Counted from the first letter of the stretch, positions 46,363-58,823 are shown. The stretch is DNA of 64,000 bases from Paramacrobiotus metropolitanus (GCF_019649055.1 NW_026570225.1:1612001-1676000); one strand, 5' to 3'. The notes: a model not told the origin generated them from the sequence alone. Made by a program: numbers and translations.

Positions 46363-48251
46363 ATGTGATCGAGGTTCACCAGTGTGCTGCTGCAGTCGCT
46401 TGCCGATTTCGTTGAATTAAAAATACCTCCTCTTACGAACAATAAAAATACCTAGGGTACCCCTACAACACCTACACTTACAGACAATATCCGTATGTAC
46501 ATAATTATCGAATGAAGAAGCAAAATCTTTATCGAAATGTATCGCATTTTAAAAGTCGCACTTTAAAATGCATGAGACCAGAATATGGAGTTGGCTGTTC
46601 CCGGTACATTAATATAATCTCTATATAATAATCGCGTAAGCCTTAATCTTTGTTGAGTCCGGGAGCTCGACGCACTGAACCAAACTGCCATGACTATGTA
46701 TCATTCGATAGCCCTTAAAGTGTAAATTTGCCATCACAAATCAGTTTTTGGAGAAAAAGACAAGTTTGAAAGAAAAATTTCTAAAACGTCAACATACAAA
46801 GTCATTGGGAAAAGCTAGGTATCCACGACTGCTAAACTGACCACCCCACCACTGTCTGAAAAGCTAAAACCTTTTTCGACCATTCCGCTGCAGTTAGATG
46901 GAACTTTGCGTTCCATAAGAAATTTTCCGTCGCCGTTCTTGCTGTTGGACATTTCTTACTAAAATTTGGTACTTGAAAAAAAAATAAAACTGGACAAACA
47001 TGGCCGAGAAGATTCTGCGACTGTGGGACGCTTCGCAACTCTGTTTTCAAGTACCTGACCCCCGCGGTGATTTTCCCGTAGCTATACCGTAAAGTGCCTT
47101 AACGGGCGGGCGCGATTGCCTTTCTTGTTGAACTGACGACGATTTGTAAAAGCCGATTTTTTGAAATTAGGTTCGCTGCTTTTTAATTTTTTTGGAAAAT
47201 GCTGTTCAAGGAAGGCAAGTAGGCACCTCGGCTTCTACAAGGTTTGCATCGAAGAACAGCAAGCTGTTTGCTCTGCGTGCCCGCATGGTACGTGGGTTCG
47301 AGACCGTCCGATACATATTGCTAATGCAAATCCACCACAGTACAGCTTCAAGCTAAAAATAAGGTGAATGCTTTGTTAATAAGTAACAGGGAAATTCTAG
47401 AAAGCTCGGAATCATTATTTTAGTTTGTTATTTAACGTATTAGAAGGAGGAGCCGCAGGCGACGCCGAGCTGCGGCGCGAGCGAAGCTCGCAGAGCAGCA
47501 AGCACTCAGAAATTTCGGGTAACAGTGCCCGGTTTTAAAGAAGAGCGAAAAGCAGAAGGTAACACAACGAAACGCTATGTCTTTGTTTACTTAAAGTGGT
47601 TTGACTGTGTTCTGTGAACAAAGCAGTAGAAGAAATTGTGACTATTACTATAATAGTGCTTCTATACTGATTGCTAAATTGGGATATAATGGGCACAGGC
47701 CTCGGCGCAATTTAAAGGGCAGCAGTGGTGTTGTGGTCAAACTGGGATTTAAAGTTAGTAAACTGTTGTTAATTAGTTTTCAGCTATACAGTACATGAAA
47801 ATGTTCAAACCAACATAGGCGAAAACAGCTTGAAACAGTTTTCAGCTTGAAAGACCGCAGAGTGACAAAAAACACGAAGGTTCAAGTTCTTCCAAAAAAA
47901 TGAGTTACAAAGTCTCTATGCACCAACTGCACGAATTTTAACTGATTAGTGAATAGTGACTGATCCAGAATCAAAGAAAGAGGTCGAAATCTAATGAGCA
48001 AATTTGTCGGCTTTCGAGGGAAAATGTTTGCATTTCAGGTCTTATGTCACCTCTGTAGTCAGCTAAGTTAAGGGAAAGGGAAATTTTCCACAGAATATTA
48101 TCGTCAACTGTAGCCTTTGATACCGTAATACTTAGCAACACAATTCTACGCTTCGGACATTCGGTCATAAAATTTAAGTTCTATAATAACCTGCCGCTAT
48201 GAGTTTTAATTTTTGCCCTGGGTTATAATCTAACCATCGCATTAATTTAAT
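46363..48251. other. No gene recognised; dispersed repeats
   Basis: A block near 46550-46590, with GCATGAGACCAGAATATGGA, recurs with changes at 48407-48450. A GCGAGCGAAGCTCGC hairpin lies near 47475. Frames at 46832-47050 and 47161-47367 have no motif. Confidence 0.45.
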
Positions 48252-48276
48252 CCGCGCAATGCGCGGGGTCTGCTAG
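48252..48276 (+). mobile_element. Helitron-like 3' terminus
   Basis: A perfect stem-loop, CCGCGC-AAT-GCGCGG, is followed by GGTCTG and CTAG, then T. A hairpin a few bases before CTRR with a following T is the standard Helitron 3' end. The 5' end (TC) could not be placed and no Rep/helicase is present nearby. Confidence 0.5.
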
Positions 48277-48691
48277 TAATAAAATTAAAGACTTTAATTG
48301 GTGACTTAAGATAAATGTTGGTCACATGAATAAAACAGTAGACGTAGAACTGTAGTACTAGCAAAAAACAGCTTCCGTTCCTACCAAGTATGAACGAATT
48401 AGGTAAAAGTCGCATTTTAAATGCGTGAGACCAGAATATGAAGTTGGCCTGGTTCCCGAAATTTATTATCGGTGACGCGCTAATCTGGGCTCCAAGAGAA
48501 CAGTCAGAAGTCAGAACACAAGAAAATGCGATTACAGCCTGCAAAATTATAAGAGCGCATAGTATTTCGTGTTGTAAACCCTGCACGGCAGACAATGTCG
48601 AGGCTCGCGGCCTGGTGTCTGCACGGAGTTTCGGGCGAAACCGGGCGCATGCGTCTGCCTAGGTTTTTCTGCAGGCTACTGAGTCTAGCTA

Positions 48692-49554
48692 TAGGTATGT
48701 ACCTAATACTCATAACGGTCCTCAATTCCTCATACTCAAAATCCTATTCTTAATTCAGAATCCATACTCTTAATGGCTCTCATAATCACAATCATACTTT
48801 TGTCCTGCCGGTTATCATATTTTTGCTCATAATCCTAACTCATATCTTTGCCGCTACTCATACCAGGGCGCACCTGCGCTTACAATTAATGTTTTCAAAT
48901 GCATTATATTATTTATTAAATACCGTATCATTAACAGTAGTAGCCCGTGTAAGCGTGCTTTGCAAAATATTAAATCTTTGTTTCAATATCTGCTGTTGTC
49001 CGACTAACAACGATCAAACTAATTGCGTTATAACTGTTCCATATCTGTGTGTATGTTTTACTTTCAGTGCTTTGCATCATTAGCACCAGTTCAAAAAATG
49101 GACGAAAGCAGACGTAGGTTTTATTACTTAGTCCTTATACGCAGGTTTTATTACTTATCGTTAGCTTTCATTACCCAGAAGTAGGTAAGTTTTATTACTT
49201 AGTCCATATATACAGGTTTTATTACTTATCGTTAGCTTTCATTACCCAGAAGTTTACTGAAGTCATTTTTTTTGATAATTTTTTGCTTCAGGTTTAGAAG
49301 AAATAATTTCACGAGTGGACGATAGTGGACGGTTGAGCATACTAACGTGGTCTTAATTGAATAGTCCATTCTTGATACACTAGTACGAGTAATGGTTAAG
49401 ATAGGAGTTATAAACTTATAATTATGAACAAAAAGATGATGATCGGTAGGACCAACGTATGATTATGATTATTGGAGCCATTATGAGTATTAATTCTGAA
49501 TTAGGAGTACGATTATGAGTATGAGGAATGTTATGAGTATTAGGTACATACCTA
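48692..49554. mobile_element. Element E6 with about 115-bp inverted ends
   Basis: TAGGTATGTACCTAATACTC at the left is matched by GAGTATTAGGTACATACCTA at the right. The arms continue as AT-rich sequence (CTCATAATC-like repeats, AATTCAGAAT) for about 115 bp with some drift. The interior contains a two-copy minisatellite and no recognised protein. Confidence 0.75.
49112..49255 (+). repeat. Two-copy tandem repeat, unit about 73 bp
   Basis: The block GGTTTTATTACTTATCGTTA followed by GCTTTCATTACCCAGAAGT occurs twice, each preceded by a TTTTATTACTTAGTCC variant. Confidence 0.85.
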
Positions 49555-50116
49555 CCCTTTTCTGCAAAACATGCTTCCGTGTTATCATTTAGTGCTTGTG
49601 CAGTCCAAAAGCTACCCGGTAAGGCTTGGGCCAGATGAAAAACCAACACAAAACGGCCGCTCAAACGTGCTCAGCAGAACATATACACTTGGCAGCTGTA
49701 ACTACCAGTTTTTAACAGTACGAGTAGGAGTAGACGTTTCACGTTTTTCGGCGAGGCTTAATCGGCTACGCTGCATAACATTTACTTTCCGGTAAGTCCA
49801 TCACCTGAAGTGGGCAAAGCTTCACTTGGCCAGCTTTTAATTGAAGTCTACGTGTACGGCCGCCGTACACGGTGCACGGTATGGTGCCGAATCCCCCATG
49901 ATACCACGGGGTATATAGTACGTAAGCGCAACATTTCGTGTTCGACGAATGATAGGCCGATAGCTGACATAAAATACCGACATACATGTAAACTTCGTAC
50001 GTCGAATCCGTCAGAATTGATGGTGATGCCAAAAAAACGGAATTAAACTGGCTGCTGCGGCATTTTTACTTTGTCAACCTATCGGCGTACAAATACCCAG
50101 GCGTTTTAATCTGGAT
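49555..50116. other. No gene recognised
   Basis: Plus frames at 49571-49795 and 49810-50046 (74 and 78 codons) have no known motif. GC content is somewhat higher than around, so a remnant exon cannot be excluded. Confidence 0.35.
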
Positions 50117-50832
50117 TACAAAGGACGTACCAAAAGTAAGTTTCCCTATTTTGCCTCCCTCCCATCTGAAGTAATACACAACTGAGATATTTTTTGTTAC
50201 ATAAGCAATTAAGTAAACTACCCAAGGAAATTAGAATCAAATGGTTTGATGAGAAACGGGAGAAAGGAGAACTAGAATAGCTTGTACCACTTTTTCAACT
50301 TCGCCGCGTACTTTTCAAAAACCCATTCGTTCTTGTCAGATCCACCCCAGTCCAGTTTTTGGCCGTAAAATAAAAGTGTTAACTGCAAATAGTGTGCTTA
50401 ATATTTTTGTAGTGGTAGATCTTTTTGGGAAGTTCGGGGGCTTGAGTAAAAATTCTCTTTGGTTTTTGCACCAAGTGATTGATAGTTTCTATTTTCCCAG
50501 AAAAACAGTATAAGTAAATTTGTTTGTTTAGTAATTGAGATCCGAAGAGAGAAGAATACTTAACTTGTAGACGCTTTGATTGTTACCAAAAGTTAACAGA
50601 ATGTTTGAGAAAAATTTCAAAAACTGTCCTGGTAAAATCCGTGGCAAAGTGCGACATAGTGGTCGATGGATATTTTGGCAGTTATTCTCTATTTGATTGT
50701 CCTTAGACAAAGTTATATTTTACTTCTTTTCCTTAGTGAAGGGCACTTATATCTGTATGGATAATAACAGCTAAAGACATTTGCGCTGGGAGAAGCAAAA
50801 TAGGGAAACTTACTTTTGGTACGTCCTTTGTA
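50117..50832. mobile_element. Element E7, TA-flanked MITE
   Basis: TACAAAGGACGTACCAAAAG at the left is the exact inverse of CTTTTGGTACGTCCTTTGTA at the right. The match continues through TAAGTTTCCCTATTTTGC, giving about 38-bp inverted ends with TA on both outer sides. No transposase. Tc1/mariner-like by its TA target. Confidence 0.9.
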
Positions 50833-51024
50833 CTTCTATTTTTACTCTCAATGTCGCTTCGTTGCTTTGAGAAGCCAGTAGGACAAGTGTTAGTTCGAGT
50901 GGTTCATGCTTCGCGTGATTTTTATTCCAAATACCAACACTGACCATACTCGTTTTATGAGCAACATCATGGAAGTACAGTATTAAAATATCGATCCTGG
51001 AATATCAAACACGAACAGGTAATC

Positions 51025-51186
51025 TTCGCGCTCGGTGCTGCAATAACTCTTCGTCAAGAGCATAAAATTTGTCTGACGCCACGAAGAGCGTACGTCACGC
51101 TTTTCCAATTCCACAACCCCAATACCATTTCCCAGTGGTATTGGCGCTCGCGCTCGTGCAATAATGTGGTTCGCAACCACCGCTAG
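51025..51186 (+). mobile_element. Hairpin-ended Helitron-like element, copy H3
   Basis: Same order as H1 in the opposite orientation: a truncated CTTCGCGCTCGGTGC, CGTCAAGAGCATAAAATTTG, GGCGCTCGCGCTCGTGCA, then GTGGTTCGCAACCACCGCTAG followed by T. The 5' hairpin is incomplete. Confidence 0.7.
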
Positions 51187-51327
51187 TAATTATTATAATA
51201 TGTCTATTTTGCAAATGATAATATTAATTCGTATGCTGAATTCAGTTGAATTAGTTTTATAGTCCCTTTCGTACTTGAGTAGATTAAAACGCGCAAGCCG
51301 TTGCGTCAACCTTGGCGCTCGCTGGTC

Positions 51328-51806
51328 TGCACCGAGCGCAAAGCGCGAGGTGCTACAAATTACAATTAACCCTTCGTCAAGCGATGCACGCATCCATAGC
51401 ATTCTATAGCAGAGTATACGCTTCCCGTAGCAGAGTTTGTCTGTCGCCCACGAAAAGCGTCGGTCACGCTTTTCCAATTCCACAAATTTTTAATTCCATT
51501 GGCAGTGGTATTTCATAGCGTGCACGCTGTTCCAATGCTGCCATTAACATCGTTTTCTAATGGTAGTGGAAGCGCGCAGTAATACTTGGTGTCGTTAATA
51601 CTTTAGCACGAAATTTTCTGGTCAGAATTTCGATAAAACCATTTGTTTTTATCCACAACGAAATCTTTTTTGAATGTTTTCCTAAATGTAGTGTTCTGTA
51701 GTATTTTCCTGAATGTAGCTTTCCAGATTGACAGTAGATCTCGGGATCGTAGCAATAAACTGGAACACGCCAGCGCAAAACTTGCACCAGCGAGCTTATA
51801 TTACAT
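51328..51806 (+). mobile_element. Hairpin-ended Helitron-like element, copy H4, 3'-truncated
   Basis: It begins TGCACCGAGCGCAAAGCGCG and follows the long form H2 in reverse orientation through CTTATATTACAT near 51806. There homology stops, before the CTAG end. Confidence 0.65.
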
Positions 51807-52075
51807 ACAACTGATACAAGAAACAGCCTCGGCTTCGCCTCCGCGTTTCTTGGGTTCTAAACTCCACGGCCAGTTTGCGGATTAAAAACTTAAAATGGAT
51901 AAATGCGATGAGCCCGATAACAAAAATTTTATAAAAAAAAAGATGTTTTGGCTTGGTTCAGGCGAACGCTTTTACTTTAACTTTACAGAGAATTTTTGTT
52001 AAATTTTCGTAGCGAAAAACCATCCGACTCTAATCAACCACGAGAGTACTACATTACAAACTAAAAGGACGTCTT

Positions 52076-52690
52076 AGACTGGACACTGGTGCCAGTTTGG
52101 TCACCCTCTAACAACTTAGCGGGCCCTGTTCTATTTTGCTCAGTAATATCACAGTTTGGTCACACGTTCACCTAACGGCTCTGTGCACTGGACAGTATTG
52201 GTAGCTCGGTCACTAGATTACTTAACGGAGTTTGTGCACTGGACAGTATTGGTAGCTCGGTCACTCTTTCGCCTAATGGGCTGTGTGCACTGGACAGCAG
52301 TGGTAGCTCTGTCACTGTTTCACCTAACGGGCTGAGCACTGGACAGTGGTGGTAGTTCGGTCACTCACTCACCTTGCGATTTTTTGACGCGCTCAATCAC
52401 TAAGCGAGTGATTGATCGAGCTACAACTACTGTCCAGTGCACAGAGCCCATTAGGTAAGCCAGAGCAGAGCCCACTGGTCACTCAGCTAGAGATTCCGCT
52501 CAGTGGTCAGTGATATTGTTTCGGTCACTCACTCGTCCAGTGATTTTTCTTACTGGTCAGTGGTGGTAGCTCGGTCACTCACTCATCTAGAGATTCCGCT
52601 CAGTGGTCAGTGATAGTGTTTCGGTCACTCACTCATGTAGAGATTCCACTCAGTGGGCAGTTACGGTACGTAGTTCGGTCACTAACCTAG
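52076..52690 (+). repeat. Minisatellite block, unit about 51-52 bp, with an inverted part
   Basis: GTGCACTGGACAG followed by TGGTAGCTCGGTCAC recurs at about 52184, 52235, 52287 and 52340. An inverted unit (CTACTGTCCAGTGCACAGAG) lies at about 52425-52450. A related second unit (CTCAGTGGTCAGTGAT, TTCGGTCACTCACTC) fills 52495-52690. Confidence 0.85.
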
Positions 52691-52781
52691 TCTTCATAAT
52701 ATGATTATAATGGAAGTACTGAATTTTGAAAAATTTTACTGTAATACAATGAACTACTACTATCTATACTATATATTTTCA

Positions 52782-53028
52782 CCCCTTTGTCTAACCGGCG
52801 AAATTCCTTTCTTCACTGCTTAACCGGAAAAAATCCCTTTGCCTGGCCGGCGAAAATTCTTCGCTCTTTGTCTGGTCGGCAAAAATTTTTTCTCTCTCTC
52901 CTACCGGCAAAAATCGCTAACCTTCTGTCTAAGCGGCGAAATTGTCTTTCATTCTGTCTAACCGGCGAAAACCCTCATCCTTTGTCTAACTGGCAAAAGT
53001 TCCACTTCCACTGTCTAACCAGCGAACC
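52782..53028 (+). repeat. Minisatellite, unit about 30-36 bp
   Basis: Seven or eight imperfect units around TTGTCTAACCGGCGAAAATT. The plus frame at 52787-53131 stays open through it by repetition and need not be a gene. Confidence 0.8.
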
Positions 53029-54700
53029 CCAGCTAATATCTAAAATATTTAGAAACAAAAAATCAATCTTTAAAACATCCATACTTGGTGAACTATTTTA
53101 CCGCAACAGGCGTAAATGTTGTAAACAATAGCCGTTATTTATTTTGGCTAGAACATTTTTGTTTGACTTAGTCTTATTTTCACGATCACAACAATGATGA
53201 ATTAACTACAACCACAGTATATCCGAGCAGATAAATGATTGCCTAAAGAAGGTACTGTTACAGTCTCGCGAACCCCTGTTTTTTACCGTGTATTTTAGAA
53301 AGTTCAAAATTTTTAAAACAATAGCAAGTTCTTAAAAACAAAACAAAAACGACGTTTGAAACACATTTTCGCAGTTTCGGCGTTGGCTTAACGATACGGC
53401 GCGTTGGCCACAAAACAATTTCTTTCGGCAATATAAGTACTCTGTATATTAACTGGAATATTTAAACTGCATAAAATTAGGAACATTTATTTCGTTTTAA
53501 CCTTAATGTCATTATTATTGTTGTTTATTAATTATTATTACTTAATTTTATCAATCTCTTGCATGAATTTTGTTTTTTCCGTATTGCCGTTATCATATTT
53601 TCCACTATTTTATTGTTAAGTAGTAAAGTAAGTGTAATAAAAATTGTGAACGTGACCTTCTTAAAAATTGTTGCCTTACTCCTCTTTCGGCATACGAACA
53701 ACTCGACATGACCTAAAGTTTTGCCGAAAACTTTATGTTTCTAGTGCCGCATTAGTTAGGATACTAATTATTCTGCCGAAATGTCTGTATGCCAGATTTC
53801 CTAGCGGACATAATGTTCTCAAAAATTACCGAGAAACAGGAATTGATTGTTTATTTATAAGATTTTTTTGTCATCAGTACTACAATTTAAACAATTACAG
53901 GTTTTTGGGCGAAATTTCCGTAAGCATTTTTTTGTGTATTTTCGAATTGTCTTAAATCGCTTTTATAAAACAACCGTTTGGTGCTACGTTTTTGTAAGTG
54001 CTGTTTGATGAGAACTGGCAAATGCAAAGATAGTATAAACTGAACATGTCGGATTCGCAATGTGTTTATTGATTCCGCCCATCATTATTACTGTAACAGC
54101 ACTTTCCAATAACATGTTGGTATTTCGTACTGTAGATGTTGCCATGGTTATTTTTTTCGCAATAATAACTCATTCCGCGCTATTCGACGTTAGTAGTTTC
54201 TGATTCAGCCAATAAGCGAAATTCGTTCCGCAAAAGTTTCCTAAATTTGGAACTGAAAACAGCGGTAAACAAAAGTCAACTTGCCACCCTACAGGAATTT
54301 AGACGTTTTTTGAGCTATTGTCGAAAAATCAACGTCGAACGGTGTGAGAGGAGATGTTGAAGAAAAAAACGGCGGAGTAGGAATTGTCTTTATTTATAAT
54401 AATAGTAATAATAATAATCATGAGGCAACCCTCGGCCTCCGGCCTCGGTTTGCAAACGTCGAATTTTAGAAACTCAGAATGGGATTTTGTTAGAAACGAC
54501 TCAGCAAAACCGAAATCTGGACTGCTCATACACACTGATATAAAATAGCACTCAAGTTTTAGTTGCCGAAAAAAACATCCGTCAACCGACCTTGAGAATC
54601 AGGACAGAGTAAGTCGACCAACCCAACCGTCGGATACGGGCGACCAAGCTGAAACGACCACAGAGGTCGGACACGGTAATATGCCGCAAGTCGACCTTAA
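53029..54700. other. No gene recognised
   Basis: AT-rich. A block near 54290-54375 (TTTAGACGTTTTTT, AACGGCGGAGTAGGAATTGT) recurs near 63405-63490, so a dispersed repeat is present. An AAT microsatellite lies at 54398-54420. Confidence 0.45.
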
Positions 54701-54729
54701 TTAAGAATCGGCCGTAGAATACGAAGACT

Positions 54730-56530
54730 ATGAGTCGGACGGCTCGGATGTACAAAGCAAGAGTGATTCAGCTGACACAGACTCCGACAACCGACCTTCA
54801 GAACAATCCGAAGAAGAGGACGACAATGAAGAATTTGACCCGTCAGTTCGACATTTTGGGTCGGTTAAGCCTCGGAAAAACAGCTCGGACGATTAGTGAG
54901 TCGTCGGAGGACGAAGAACCGACCTTCGACGTAAGGCTAACTACAGCACTGCGGTCGATCGTCCATACGAAACTCATAGTCGATACAGAACCGATTGAAC
55001 AACCTGAACCAGCCCACCCTGAGCAACAAGCCGAACAGGATCAGATTGCTGCCATATTTAAATGCCCAGGTGGACAACCGGAGGAAACCGACCTCCGACC
55101 ACCAGCAGTAGTAGTTCAGCAAATGTCGACCGGACAACCGACCTCAGTCAACTTAACCGACCAAGAGAAGTTGGTGCAACCGAACCCACAAAGGGCTCGA
55201 AGTGCAAAAATCAAGACGGCAGAGGAATTGAACCTGGACAACAAAAGCCAGGAAGTTTTTCATCTGGAGTTGGACGGAACAATCGACTTCAGGCTGCTAG
55301 ACCGACAAGTGGTCTTCAACAGCGAACGGGTTTCTCTTCCACCTTACTCTACGTGTTCTATCAAGGTATGTACGGCCAAACCAATGGACCCAAGGAGACG
55401 TATACACTTCGTCACCTTACGGCGGAAAATCTGACCCATCCGGCCAATCGAAGGCCAGATCGACATCCGGCCCCAGATAGACACGGCCTGGATAAACATG
55501 CAGAATACGACTCACCAACCGAAGATACTAAAGAAAGGCGCACGACTCGGCCACATGCACTACAGCGACGTGTATGAACCGGATATTGACAACGAACATG
55601 TCATTTGGGAACTCCCACTTGGAGTAGCAAAAACATGGCCGGCCGGACCGGATCCGAATCCTCTCAAATTCGACATCTTCGAGACAACATGAGTTAAAAC
55701 TCAAAGGAAAGTCTAACTCCTACCTCGAATGGTAACAGAAGTACAAGTCGTCCTAGACGCGGCAGTATCCCCCTTATAGAACCCAAATGTACCTGGGTGG
55801 ATCCGACCCCAGAAGGGACGGAGTCGACATGATGGACGGCGCAACGAAGCACGACAGAAAAACATTTACCGTCTTGGTAGCAAACCACACTAACCATCCG
55901 GTCACCTTACAGAAGGGTGCACCGATGGGACGAGTCGAACCATCCAACATGATAACGGACGACCAGAAGATGGAAAAAGCATGAGTCAATACAACTCAAG
56001 TAGAGGGAGAAGATGAGGAATCTTAGGAGGAGCGACGACGAATCATCGACTCCATGAACTTTGGTAAGAACTTGACCGATGAACAACTTGCTATACTGAA
56101 GGCAGTTGCATGGGATTACCGGACCGTCTTTCCGATCTCGAAGAAACCATATGGAGACGTCAAGGGCGTAACACACGTCATTGATGTCCAAGGAGCACAG
56201 CCGATTAAGATGAACCCCGTTAGGACAAGCTGGAAAGGACGGGAATTCATCCAAAAACACGTGCAGGAATGTCATCTTCTCCAGCAAAACTTTCGAAGAC
56301 TTTGTCGAGGCTTTTCGAGCGACTCTCGAATGCCTCAGAGATTCCGGTTGTACGGTCAAACCCTCGAAATGTGAGGTCGGAACGGACAGACTGCTGTTCC
56401 TGGGACACGTCGTAAGCAAGAACGGAATCCAGACCGATAACGAAAAAGTCGCAGCCACAGAATTGGATGCGGGAAGCGATACAACAGCCACATAGTATTT
56501 GCTCTCGACGGGTTGAGGACCTATGGAAAA
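54730..56530 (+). mobile_element. Broken Ty3/Gypsy-type pol fragment
   Basis: Plus-strand coding pieces in several frames. An acidic region comes first, then a stretch with LDRQVVF...LPPYSTCSIKV and later VLVANHTNHPVTLQKGAPMG, typical of the segment between protease and reverse transcriptase. From 56054 comes the start of a reverse transcriptase (HVIDVQGAQPIKMNP). At about 56270 it jumps directly to the part normally found after the catalytic YxDD (FEDFVEAF, KPSKCEVG, LLFLGHVVSKNGI). The catalytic core is therefore deleted. Stops and frame changes make it non-functional. No RNase H or integrase follows. Confidence 0.75.
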
Positions 56531-56639
56531 TAGATGAGGCAAACCCACAGAGGATTAAGCCGAAGCCCACTTAACCGCAGCCGACCTCTACAGTACAATC
56601 TGCCGAGCCCACACCGACGGAACAAAGGAAAACCCTGGA

Positions 56640-57215
56640 TAAAAATTTAGCCAGGGCGGAATAGATCGCCGTCGCCTTAAAACGCCAAATAGCCGACATG
56701 GAGGACACCGATCCGACCATGATCAACGTTAAGTCGGCACTACAGGATCAACTGAGAATTTCTCAGATGCACCTCCACGACCTGGAGGCAGAAATTGATA
56801 CCCTGAGACGACAAGGTGTTCAGGACCTCCGGACGGAAGTGGCACGACGGGCGGCCATCTACAAATCTACAATCAACCGACACCAACAGTTGTGCCGACA
56901 CAGTCGAAACCGGCCTCACTGCAACCAACGGACATTGGCGACCGACTTATGTCCCCGGCCACACAGGCACCTATCATGGCAGCTTCCGGACATATGAAGC
57001 TTGCCGGTCAACGCACCATCTTAAACGATCAAGTTGACGAACCAGGTGGATCAATTCATCACAGAGATGAGAGCTCGCCAAAACTTCTGCGAATCCGACA
57101 GTCAGTTGGCTCACGACTTGGACCGCGACATTTTGGCTTGGGGAAATAACGCCAAGTCCCTGCGTCGACTGAATTCGGCGCGACTCATGTCCCAGGCAGA
57201 CTGGTTCAGGTCTAC
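56640..57215 (+). mobile_element. Coiled-coil coding fragment next to the Gypsy pol remnant
   Basis: Three overlapping plus frames together read as one decayed protein: LKRQIADMEDTDP..., a heptad-like stretch with LHDLEAEIDTLRRQG, then QVDQFITEMRARQNF. The high Gln/Glu/Leu content suits a gag or other structural protein of a retroelement, but no zinc knuckle is visible. It may belong to a second element copy, since gag would not normally follow pol. Confidence 0.45.
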
Positions 57216-57217
57216 TT

Positions 57218-57870
57218 TCATTGTGGTCCTATCAAATGTCCCAGGTCCAATGGTGGGAGGTCTGGGTCCTGTTTGGTCCGGTCAGTCGCGTCCAAAATGT
57301 CATTAGTGGGTAATGGTTTTGGATGGTTCGAGCCGTTGGCCCCGAATAATGGTGGTGATTGACTCAAAGGCTGTTGGCTCTGGTCATGCCCCTCTGGACC
57401 AACGGGCGGTTGGCGCTGGTCATTTGCCTTGTCCCCACCTTTGGTCACCGTTGGTGCCTCAGGTTGGACCTGGTCCGGACCAGGTATGGTCAGACTTGCT
57501 GTCGGGTCCTGGTCGACAACGTTGGCTTGGGCTGAATTCTCAGCACCAGGTCTGTCCCTAGGCGAGTTGGCCTCGGATAGTCCCCCTGACGCTTCCAGGA
57601 ATGTGTCGTCCTGAGTGGCGTCGAGGCTTTCCCCACTTGTGTCAAAGTCGAGTGGCAGGATCTGTTTGTCCAGCCTTTCCTTGGCCTCGACCGAACTCGT
57701 TGAGCCGGTCGAGTTTGGCTGGTCCGGGTCAGAGTCAGTGCGCCTTCCGCTACGGAGACCGTATGGTTCCGTGGTATCGCGCGTGGCGTAACTCTTCCCC
57801 AACGGCTTTGCATATGAGTTGTCCTAGCGCCTGTCCATTGGACTAAGCAGTCTTCGTTGGAGCTGGTCAT
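57218..57870 (-). mobile_element. Gag-like region of a minus-strand LTR element
   Basis: A minus frame of 194 codons (57802-57218) encodes a Pro/Asp/Gln-rich protein beginning MGKSYATRDTTEPYGLRSGR and ending LGHLIGPQ. A second register is open from 57870. It lies downstream, in minus orientation, of the LTR at 58838-59218 and its primer site, the position of gag. No capsid or zinc-knuckle motif was recognised, so gag is inferred from position and composition. Confidence 0.5.
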
Positions 57871-58823
57871 GGCTGGTGTATGGTATCACCGTGGCCAAGG
57901 CGCTGTGAGTGTCGCCCATGGTAGTGAGACTTCAGTTTTGGTCTTGGTCTTTAGGTCAGGACCGGAACCTCTTTCAGGTCCGATGTGTTGGGTCAGGACC
58001 GCGGGTCGGTGCTGATCACGTACGCTAGAGCTTAGGTGTATCGTTAGTTTCCTGCAGCCCTACGTTACGTTACGGTTCAGTCTTGCGATAAGCGTTACGT
58101 CTCGAGTAGCGTTCCGGTGAGCAAAAGTCACAAAACAATGACTCATTACAAGTCTTTAACATGGGGAATTTTCTCAAGTGTTCTCATTGGTCAAAAATTA
58201 TACGGAAATAGACCACACTGACGTCACGCGACTTTTCGCAAAATTTGTGGCTGGACGAAATGGCAGATATTTTCGCCAAAAAACTCAGGAAAAATTAGGA
58301 AATAATTTTAGGAAAGTAAAAGTACTCAATTCTAGAAGTACTTTCCCGGAGATTCCGAAAATGCTACTTCTAACCAAATCCGGTCAACGGTTCAAAAGTT
58401 GATAATTTTCAAACTGTCAACGGTTCTACGGCAAATTCCCAAATTCTACGAAAACTGTCCTGCGACGCCACAGCAGGTCTTACCGGGAGTTGTTCGTCCA
58501 GACAGTGCTGCTCCGTCGTTCCACTTCACTCTCTTCTAACGTGAGGGCCGCAGCGTACCCGATAGGGCGCTATTTAGGTCTGGATCGTTCCCTCTCAATT
58601 TTTGAGTCGGGGAGCCAAGACGCGGGGGCGGCCTACTTATAAACGCGCTCGCCCGTATAATTAGATCCGCGCGCAGCAGGTCTTTAATGAGACCTGTATA
58701 ATCCGCGGGTGATGGTGGCGAACTCTTCTAGTCGCAGGCGCTGAGCCATTTATGGTCGCAGCGAGATCCTTTGACCAAAAATTGTCTCCACTGGGATTCA
58801 GAGGTTCAAGAAAACAAAATTCA
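57871..58823 (-). mobile_element. Probable leader of the minus-strand LTR element
   Basis: It lies between the primer-binding site and the gag-like frame. No protein recognised; it is about 950 bp, long for a leader, so insertions are possible. Confidence 0.4.

Noticed and set aside
47255-47320. tRNA-like box B (GGGTTCGAGACC), suggesting a tRNA gene or SINE head
   Set aside because: The T-arm stem does not pair and no convincing box A lies at the right distance upstream.
52787-53131. 114-codon plus frame rich in basic residues
   Set aside because: It lies on an imperfect minisatellite; openness is a by-product of the repeat.
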